From the NCBI GenBank assembly GCA_039545295.1, contig BCIK01000027.1, positions 211,781 through 275,780 on the forward strand: DNA of 64,000 nucleotides. The letters are read 5' to 3'. This DNA comes from Udeniomyces pyricola. Taxonomy: Eukaryota; Basidiomycota; Tremellomycetes; Cystofilobasidiales; Mrakiaceae. A model generated the notes under the pieces. That model saw only the letters and a program-made list of their open reading frames with translations, searched no databases and had not been told where the DNA came from. The translations under genes and the position numbers were made by a program. Positions 56,064-64,000 of the stretch are shown here, one piece after another; within the stretch, counting starts at the first letter, position 1; every line of letters starts with the position of its first letter.

Positions 56064-57693
56064 ATGCCCAGTGATCCGAGTATTCATCGTCATCCTTTTT
56101 TTTTTTTGTTTGGACGCGTCGGATTCATCCCCTGTCCTTTCCATGCTTCCCCCTCTTCGCTCCATACATCAGCCCTCTCCGCGACACTTGCCCTCGCTGC
56201 CCTCAGTCCGCCCAACCTCCTTGCCCGTCAAGTCGCTGGCACCACCACCTCGGCCCTCACTTCCCTGACGGCTGGTCCCCTCACGTACGCGTCCTCTGCT
56301 CCAACAAGCTGTGCGACGCTTTGCCAAGCTTTGACGACGTCTGCAGACGCTTGTACGGAGGATTCGTGTGCATGCGGAACGACGGTCGTGGATGCTACAG
56401 AGAGCTGCATGGATTGCCTTCTCGGCCAGGCTACCACTGCCCAGGGAACGACGATCCGATCGGGATTTAATGGTGCGTACTTTTGATGAGCGGAATTGGA
56501 ACCTCTTCCCCCCCCCCCCCCCTTCTCCTCCTTCTCTCTTCGCGCTTATCCGATATGTTCAGCCTCAAGGGTGCAAAGGACGTTCCACCTGCTGGCATTT
56601 TCTGGCGGATCACATGGTAACAAGGCATCACACATGTCGGATCCAAGACCTGTCGTAACCATTCATGCCTTCTACGAGACCCCTCTACACCTTGATTCCA
56701 CTACCGAACGTCGTGCGCAATCGGACCTTGTCAAGGAAGTAACCGGACTGACTCTTTTCTTGTCAAACACTTGTCTATCTGGTCTTTGGCTTATGACAGC
56801 GTATGCCAACCTGTGCGTTTCGGAAGGGTACCTCGATGCAGTCCCAGGCCTCGTAGCCGTTGCGGCCAGTAGCAGTAGCGTCAGCAGCAGCCGTACTTCT
56901 TCCTCCTCCTCTTCCACCCAGACTTCCTCCGCGGCCGTCGCCACATCTACGGCAGGTTATACCGCCTTTACGACGTGGTTGAACCTCGTAGGGGGAGAGT
57001 GCCCGACGGATTGCGCGGCCATCACTGCGGATTACCAGGCTTGCACGGCAACCGATACGTGCATCTGCACCCAAGCCACGATCAACGACGGAGAGACGTG
57101 CCAGACGTGTATTCTCAGTAACACTGATGGCGCGTACACGACGAGTCAGCTCTCAAACGCTCGGACTTTGTGGCAACGTACGTTTTTGAGTGATGTTCTG
57201 TCCTGGTTGTAGGCGAGAAGATAGTTCCTCTTGTCGTTCACAGTATTGACTCAGATTCAAACGCGTCCACTATTCATTGTTTTGTTTGTCTTATCTTGTT
57301 CCCGCTTCTGTTCTTCCATTCTTTGGTGGTTTAACAGGGGTTCAACAAGCTTGCAACCTCTTGGCTACCACGACTGTCCTTCCGTCTTCCACCACGAGCA
57401 CGTCGCTTTCCAGCACGACGACCGGTCGGACCACCCGTGGACTCACCACTACAACCTCGAGCAGCAACGGCATCCTTACAGGCGCGAATGGGATTCCTCA
57501 GCAGAGCATCTATGCGCCCTCTACGACGACGTCGGCGTCGACGACGAGTGGCGTTCGGGCGTCTTCGACAAGCGGGACTAGTGGAAACACTAGCGGGGCG
57601 GATAGGGGATTCATGGCGGCGAGTGGGGGGTTCATCAGTGGATTGGCAATGGTTGTGGGAGGCGGGTTGTTGGTTTTGGGAGGTGACTGGTGA
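56064..57693 (+). CDS. Secreted GPI-type protein with two CFEM-like 8-cysteine modules
   Basis: Probable cell-surface protein. Exons 56064-56472 (perhaps split again near 56096-56175), 56800-57177 and 57338-57693 join in frame. The N-terminus contains a signal-like LSATLALAALSPPNLLA followed by RQ. Module 1 runs from CATLCQAL to NLCVSEG and module 2 from CPTDCAAI to QQACNLL. Both show C-x3-C-x9-C-x4/5-C-x-C-x10-C-x2-C and a final C, with an aspartate two residues before the C-x-C (EDSCAC, TDTCIC). That order resembles fungal CFEM domains, in which the Asp binds haem, but the C6-C7 spacing is x2 rather than x3-4. A Ser-rich linker separates the modules. A Ser/Thr-rich stalk follows, and the end GFISGLAMVVGGGLLVLGG fits a GPI-attachment signal. 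The start codon is the least certain part. Intron 1 is unusually long (327 nt) and contains a C-run. Confidence 0.72.
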
Positions 57694-58507
57694 TGTTTTT
57701 TTTTTTTTCAAATGCTGTTTTTCTTTCTTCTGTTTCTCTGGTTTGGTGGCGTAGCTTCCTATAGTCCTATGCCTACCCAATTTGATATCGCCAGCTTCAC
57801 TTTCCCTCCTTTCCATTGGCCTCAACTTTTTTCCGTGTTACTTCGTTCTCCAGACCTCGGTCTTGAACCTACTAGTCTTGGTACCCTGCCGGTGAGGTAT
57901 ATGTACATATATCTCCCCGGGTTACTTTAGTTTCTCGATCCCGTTCCATCACTTTGTCCATCCATCCTTTTGACTCTCTTCGTCCTTCATCTCCTTCTTT
58001 AAATATTTCTAATCGTGTCACCTCTATCCAGCCGCTGTTTGGATCAATCCCCACCCCCCCCCCCCCCCCCCCCCCTTCTTGTTTGTTGAATGCTTGTCTA
58101 TAAGCCTGTCTGTCTGTTTGTGTTTGTTTGTTTCTCTATCTCGGACCTGTGTCACATTTCTCCTTTTTCCTCCGTTCTACACACATATCCACATACGCAC
58201 CCCCCCACCCCCCCCTCTCTTTTGAACTCTTCAGGACCTTCCGAACTATCATATCGCTCGTTTACAGGACCCTCATGACATTCTGCACGCACGATTAGTC
58301 GTCTCTTCTGGTCGAATGCAGATCGATCATCCATCCATTCTCATCCCATCCCATTCATCATTCTCCTCTCGAAACTACATGAGTAAAAAAAAAAAAAGAA
58401 TGGAAAAAGAAACAGAAAAAGAAGAAAACGTTCATGTGATATGATGCGAACGATGTATTCCGATTGAACGACGTTTGGTAGAGTAAAAAAAAGGGGGGGG
58501 GGGAATC
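57694..58507. other. Convergent 3' flanks with long poly-C
   Basis: No gene seen. T-run after the CFEM-like stop (57696-57709), C/T-rich sequence, a C-run of 22 at 58054-58075, another C-rich patch near 58201-58217, and A- and G-runs near 58386-58398 and 58485-58503. Confidence 0.6.
58054..58075. repeat. Poly-C run of 22
   Basis: Uninterrupted C homopolymer in a convergent 3' flank. Confidence 0.9.
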
Positions 58508-61500
58508 TCAATATCGGCCTGATGATGATGATAGTGATGGGGGAGAACGTCGATGACCTGACGCGGTCGAGAGGTAAAAATCGAGGATCGATGAAGATGA
58601 AGAAGGATCTCGAACGTGTAGTCCGACGTCGTCGTCGTCGTCGTCGTTCTTCAAATCCGACGTGCTCGCGACTTGCGGATGATGATGCGACGATTCGGAG
58701 ACCACGGGTGATGTGCGTCGGCGGTCGTGGCGGCGGTCGTCAGTCGAATGACTACTAGGAGAGGAAGGGGAGAGCGCTTGGAGTAGAGCTGGTGGTGGTG
58801 GGGTCGACGACGTCGTCAGGTTTGGTGTAGGGAGGAGTGGAGGTGATGATGATGATAAAGATGGTAAAGGGGAGAGGGGATGTGAAGGCGTGAGAGGAGA
58901 ATCAGGTTGGAGAAGAGGTGAGATGGATGTGGTTAAAGGGGAAAGGTCGAGGATCGAAGAAGGAACGGGTGACAGGTTTCGAGGGTGAACGTAAGGGTGT
59001 CGATGATGGTGACGATGATGAGAGGAAGGAGGAGGAGGAGGAGGAAGAGGAGGAGGAGGGGCAGTGGAAGAGGGCGATGGAAAGGAGGAGATCCAGGTGG
59101 GTGAGGTCAAAGGTAGAGGTGGAAGTGGGGTCGAAGGAGGAGGACCCTGGGGTGGCGATAGCGAAAGGTCGCAGTGAGTATTAGGATGAGAATGAGAATG
59201 AGGGAGACCAGAATGGGCGCTGGGAAGATGATGGGCATGGCGATCGATCGAGGTGGTAGAGGGTCGTCTTTTTGAGCGAGGTGGGTTCTTGAGGATGACG
59301 AGCGGGGAAGTATCTGACATGCCAGAGTAAGGAAAGAAGGAACGGGAGGAGTCTGTGGTTGTTGTCATGGTCGAATTGGAGGAAAAGGAAGTAGAAGGGA
59401 TACAATGAGGTGTAGATTGAGGGAGAGGAGTCGCAGGAGGCGTTGGTGGAGTTAGATTCGCACAAGAGACATCGACGTATGCTATGGGAGGACGCTGATA
59501 GGGATCGGAAAGGAGAAATAAAAATAAAAATAAAAAATAAGGGCGTCAGGATCGTGACCATATGAGACACTCGCAAAAGATCACGGGAGAAACGACCCAA
59601 AAAAGGGAGACTATATGGGATCCCAAAATGCAACAAACACCGAGACGTACCGAGAGAAGTGGATCCAAGCAATCCAAGTTTTGCTTTGATAGCTCCCCAC
59701 CTGAACCCCCATCTGTCGGCTGTTGATCCGCGAGTATCTCGAACCCATCTAAAGAAGAGATATCACTGAGTGGTCGAGACGATTTCGAGGGTCGTCGCAT
59801 GGAGATCGATGATTTGTTGGACATGGGTGGTGTCAGCAGAGGCATTGGGGTGGGATGAGATTGAGTTTTGGAAGTCGTCGTGGGTGGATGAGGTCGATAA
59901 TTGCGGGTCGAGTAAAGTGAGAGAGGAGATGAGGGAGTGGATGAAAGATGGTCTGAGGGAGCACAAGGATTACTCGGGAGAGCATTCGTTTGAGGGGGAA
60001 GAGGGAAAGCGTAGGTTGCGAAAGAAGCCGCATAGGCCGACGCAGATGGCAACAGCGATGGCGCCGAAGCCAAACGTCGTCTATCCCTCGATTCGACCAT
60101 GGGAGGTAAGCCTAGCGAGGCACTTCTCTCCATGTGCGAGTTGAGGGCCGGGTTCCTTGAAGTGCTCGCTGAAAGCAGCGAGTTGTCTGATCGGATTGAG
60201 GAAGCGTTCGAAACGGCTCGTTTCCGGCTTGCTCGGTCGAGGCCCTTGCATGAGCTATTGTCATGGGAGAGCGACGCACAAACATGGTGACGACACGTAG
60301 AATTGTGGTTTGAGCAATCTTGATGGACGGAATCGACGTTACTCGTACTTGAGCCCCACTGAGCAAAGTACGTCGATGAGCTCGTATGGGAGGATCGCAA
60401 GGAGGCTGACCGCGTAAACGACGACGAATCATGGAAGTCCAGGGGGCTAGCGTTCAGAGGTGGCGAAGAAGAAGAGGTGGAGTCGACTTTACTGAGTTGC
60501 GATCTTCCGGGAGGGAAGCGAGAGAGGAGCGAGGGAGATGTCGGGATGGGTTCGATAGTCGAGCTGGGGAGAGGGACTGCGGAGATGGGTTCTGGACTCG
60601 AAGTGAAGCCCAACTGCAGGTGACCAAGACATAAAATATCCATTTCGAAGTCATCAGCTTAGGCGATTCCCCAAATTATCAAGAGGGACGAGATGATAGG
60701 GAACACGCACGACTTCATCGAGCGTGACGACGCTGGGTTTTCCACCAAACGGCTTGAGAGGACCTCCGGATTTGGGGCTCTTGAGTCTAGGAGAAGGGAT
60801 TCGTTTCGAGTCTTTCTTCTTACTGAAACGAGAGGGTGGATTGGGCTTCGATTTTAACGAGGTGAGAACGAATCGGCTAGGGGCGAGCAGGCTGGGTGTG
60901 GAGGATGAGGGATGAGTTGGTGGTTGAGGGACGGGCGGCTAAGCGGGAAACCAAGATAGATACAACAATCTCATCAGCCTTGATCCCACGATAATTTGAG
61001 GATGTCAGTTGAGATCAGAAAGAAGCTCACAATTTGATCGCGTGACGACCGTCCGACCGGATCATCGCGACCCGAAGGCAGCTCATCCACAGATTTTCCC
61101 ATTGACTTGTTCCTCTTCATCCGCTTGATCGAGCCAAACCTCCGAAGGATGTTCTCATCTCCATCCTGTACCCCACCAACGATGACCGACTCCATCGCCT
61201 CTACCACTGGCGCCTTGGCATCGACTGGGCTAGGCCTGCTCTTGATCGGCTTGTCGTCGGTCGTGCTCAGATCGGATAGCGAAGCGGATCGGAGTGGTAG
61301 ATGCGCCTCGCTGGGTGACGAAGGCGACCCAGGACAGAGATGGTTGGTAGAGCAGGCAGCCGTGGCATTGAGCGACAATGTTCCCTCGGTCGTCGTCGAT
61401 CCAGTGTTGGGTACCTTTGATGTGCGTCTCGGTCGGGAGGGAGAAGGGGGATAGAGGACGGGGTAGCGGGAGCTATGATAACCACTGAGAAACAAAGGGG

Positions 61501-62610
61501 CAGAGCGAGAGGGTTTGGTTCGTTCTGAAGACACAGTTGAAGGATGTTTGGATGTAGAGACCAAAGGGACCGAACTCTCGTTTGAAGCGCGATTGGCTTT
61601 GTCGACTGAACGGGGCAGAGGCAGGATGCTGGATGTGAAGAAGGCAGGGGAATTGGACTTGGTTGACGGCAGGTCTGAGCTCGACTGAGATGGCACAAGT
61701 GGTTTCTGACGGGATTTTTTTAAGGAGGAAGAGGGGTTAAGAATATAAAATCAGCCATGGGCAGGAGCAACAAAAGCGAAGATTATGATGGAGAGGTTGA
61801 CATACCGATGAAGAAACACCCGGCGTAGTGGTCCAAAACTTTTTGGTCGTAAAAGTCGAGGTCTGTCATAAACGAGGCAGAAACCAAATCAACCATTTTT
61901 TATATCAATGTGATGTGTTTCAGCATGACAACCCAAGGTTCATTGAGGGGAGAAGGGGAGGGGGGGGGGGAGGCAAACTAGCTGCCTCCATTGATCGACT
62001 ACGAACCTGTGTCATGTTGGAAGGTGAATCCCACTGAGCCGGGTCATGGTCCTCGTCCTTTTTCTTGCCAAGTTGCTGTGATGGTTGACCGTTGGAAGAT
62101 ATAGACACAAATGGACGAGCCCACGTCGAACGTCGAACAGATTGTGTGATCAAACGATCAATGGCCCAAGATGACCAGAGAGTAATAGCAAGTGTTCATG
62201 TCGATGGCGTCAGCAGCTTCTTCCTATCTGACTAATGAGGCTGCAGCTGGACGGGCTAGAAGAGAGCTGCTAGAGAGGGGATGCGTCGTTGCAGGTGAAA
62301 TACGAGTTCATAGCAAGAGTCAGGGTTGGAGGACAGTAAGTACCTTGAGAGCCTTTGGAAGGATGGACAGAAGGAAGATGATGGAGAAACAGTGTAAAAA
62401 AAAAGTTGGAATCCGATCAGTCGCAAACTCAAGAAGAATAAGGCAGGCCCTAATAACGCGAGGCCGGGGAGACCTGCCAACGACATAGAATTCAAGCGAT
62501 CAAAGCATGCGCTCGATCGTGCTTAGGACTCTGTCTCTTCTAGATCTCTCACCTTGTTCCACATGCTGTCCGACGAAATGGCGATTGAATCGTCTGGGAT
62601 GCTGATACCC
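58508..62610 (-). CDS. Large Ser/Pro-rich protein of unknown function
   Basis: A chain of minus-strand exons with compatible splice sites encodes a long disordered protein; no enzyme or binding domain is recognised. From the 5' side: NPSGISIPDDSIAISSDSMW (about 62545-62605); RSTWARPFVSISSNG and KKKDEDHDPAQWDSPSN (about 62010-62130); FTTKKFWTTTPGVSS (about 61815-61860); SQSSSDLPSTKSNSPAFF to RRFGSIKRMKRNKSMG and SGRDDPVGRSSRDQI (61030-61696); PNPPSRFSKKKDSKRIPSPR to PLKPFGGKPSVVTLDEV (60715-60940); LGFTSSPEPISAVPLPS onward with SSLDGFEILADQQP (59660-60620); and a last exon (59490-58508) with AYVDVSCANLTPPTPPATPLP, Pro-, His- and Asp-rich runs. Basic Ser/Arg clusters suggest phosphorylation and perhaps a signalling scaffold, which is a guess. 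The 5' end is not resolved; no convincing ATG is seen near 62610, so a further upstream exon is likely. Confidence 0.55.
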
Positions 62611-64000
62611 GATGGATTCGATCAAACGAATGAGGTTAAGGGGCAGAAGAAAAAAGTCTGGAAGGGAGGGGGGGAGGGGGGGGGGGCGAGGCTAAAGGCG
62701 GATTGAGGCGACCGCTGGACTACGGATGGCGGCACGGACTGAGAGAGAGGACTGGGCAGTTAAAGGGCTGGCTAGCTGGCTCGAAAGAAAGAAAGAAGCG
62801 AACACGCAGAGAAGCCTTTGGTGCGGGAGCAGGGTAAGATGGCTAGGTGTAGATGTAGGCGTAGGTGTAATAAAAAAGTGGGCGAGTACAAGACGGGCCG
62901 GTTATGGCGTCGTCGGCGCAAAAGAGAAAAAGTCGAGAGAGTCGTCGGAAGGAAGTAGACAGATAGCAAAACGTCCTTTCATGCATTCACTATTCATGAC
63001 CGGACTAGCCTCGCAAGGCTTCCGTACTCCGTCCTCCTCGTGCGTGCATGGGTGAAGGATCCGGGTCGATGCTATCAGGGTGTTCCCTTCCCCGCAAGTC
63101 GAAAGAGATAGAGAAAGAGAGAAATCGAGCAAGTCTTGAGCTTGACAAAGGGAAACCTCGTAGCGGGTGTTCCCGAAGCGTGGTTTCGCAGCGTTCGGCT
63201 AAATTCGACGGTGGCCGGGGCAGGTAGGGCCGGTACATCCATCAATGCAACAACTATTGAATTATTAACCAACGTAATCAACGTATCAACGCTTGCCGAT
63301 AAACTGATATGTGAGGCGACTGTCAGACTTGTTCGTAGCTTTGAACGAGGGCCTGGGTGAACCTGAGGCGAAAGCTCATACTGTAGTACATACTGCGTGC
63401 GCGATGTGAGATCGAAACACCGTACCACTGATCATAAGTCTGTCGAAAGGGAAAGCTAGGCCGGAGGATATACATCGACATGAATGCTTGATCTCTGTAC
63501 GCTACGATATGCGATATGATATATGAGAGCCGGACCGTTCTGCATGTGCCATCATGCTGCCCATCCCTCGCTGCATGGAGTTCGATGTGTCCCTCGTGGA
63601 TTGGCCGTCCGGTGATTTCTCTCGGATGCTCCGAATTCCGATGCTATCGGGCCGAACTGAGCACATGTTCGGAGAGTTGATTAACGATGTGATCGATCGA
63701 ATGAGGAGCTGTTTAGAATGATGGCGGTTATGGTATAGTTGTGTGTTCCGTTCTATGATCGATAGATCGATAGAGTGGGTGAGTGTGGGTACGTGGATCG
63801 GTCATCGTCTGCTGGGGCGCTGGGGCCTGGGGGCGCGCCGCCTGCAAGCATGCATGCCCGCGACGAGTACCATCGGGACGCTCGACGCGCGACGTACGTG
63901 TCGCGTGTCACGTCGCCTGTGAAATTTGCTTACATGCATAACATCTATATAATCGATATTTCTTTGATACATATCATATAACGTGATTCATTAGTCAACT
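62611..64000. other. Right-end intergenic region, no supported gene
   Basis: 62640-62690 has G-runs. 62700-63060 may hold the missing 5' exon or promoter of the Ser/Pro-rich gene. 63060-64000 lacks homopolymers, is moderately AT-rich, and has GATCGAT and ATATGAT words. An imperfect inverted repeat lies around TACGTG at 63884-63909. No frame over about 117 codons, none recognised. Confidence 0.5.

Noticed and set aside
1..64000. CRISPR arrays, phage or viral genes, complete transposons
   Set aside because: No regularly spaced repeats, no integrase, transposase or reverse-transcriptase motifs, and no terminal repeats were seen on either strand.

Overview
This window is nuclear DNA from a fungus, most likely a basidiomycete. 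Nearly every gene has several short spliceosomal introns of about 60-330 bp with GT...AG ends and pyrimidine-rich 3' sides. The recognisable proteins are eukaryotic, and several point to Basidiomycota: a PriA-like secreted Cys-rich protein, a STE12 factor with two C-terminal C2H2 fingers, and a CFEM-like GPI-type protein. I cannot fix the subphylum from sequence alone. Genes are widely spaced. Long G/C and A/T homopolymers, pyrimidine tracts and trinucleotide repeats fill introns and flanks, and often expand into coding low-complexity runs. There is one 100-base N gap (32988-33087) and three single N bases.

Layout. 1-3858 (-): kinesin-6 of KIF20/MKLP2 type, cut by the left edge. It is divergent from MAD2 at 4164-5746 (+), the spindle checkpoint protein. 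6739-9795 (-): guanine deaminase. 12445-13783 (+): NHP6-like HMG-box protein with an acidic tail. 14543-17721 (-): WD40 protein of the WRAP53/TCAB1 (yeast Swt21) type, divergent from RRP44/DIS3 at 18013-23700 (+), the exosome nuclease. 24281-26549 (-): TYR1 prephenate dehydrogenase. 26550-29962: a gene-poor island of different texture. 29963-32278 (+): PriA-like secreted protein with micro-exons. 33604-38474 (-): STE12. 41717-44204 (-): KES1/OSH4-like oxysterol-binding protein. 44821-50174 (-): ThrE/Prm10-like transporter with a very long N-terminal extension. 51540-53836 (+): carnosine N-methyltransferase-like (N2227) enzyme with an N-terminal membrane helix. 54480-54869 (-) and 54989-55437 (+): two weak hypothetical genes. 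56064-57693 (+): CFEM-like repeat GPI protein. 58508-62610 (-): long Ser/Pro-rich protein of unknown function. 62611-64000: no supported gene.

How the genes relate. Most are unrelated housekeeping genes, as is usual for fungi. Two head-to-head pairs make biological sense. MKLP2-type kinesin and MAD2 are both mitotic and have been reported to interact in human cells. The WRAP53/Swt21-like protein and RRP44 both act on nuclear RNA. STE12 (mating and filamentation), the PriA-like protein, the CFEM-like surface protein and the Prm10-like transporter are families linked in other fungi to surface, mating or stress biology, but nothing here shows that they work together.

I found no convincing tRNA, rRNA, CRISPR, intact transposon or viral element. 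The most useful observations concern gene architecture: a start codon isolated by an intron, a stop codon split by an intron, an 8-nt micro-exon, and 3' splice sites abutting simple repeats. The tandem 8-cysteine modules and the divergent kinesin/MAD2 pair are the other two.
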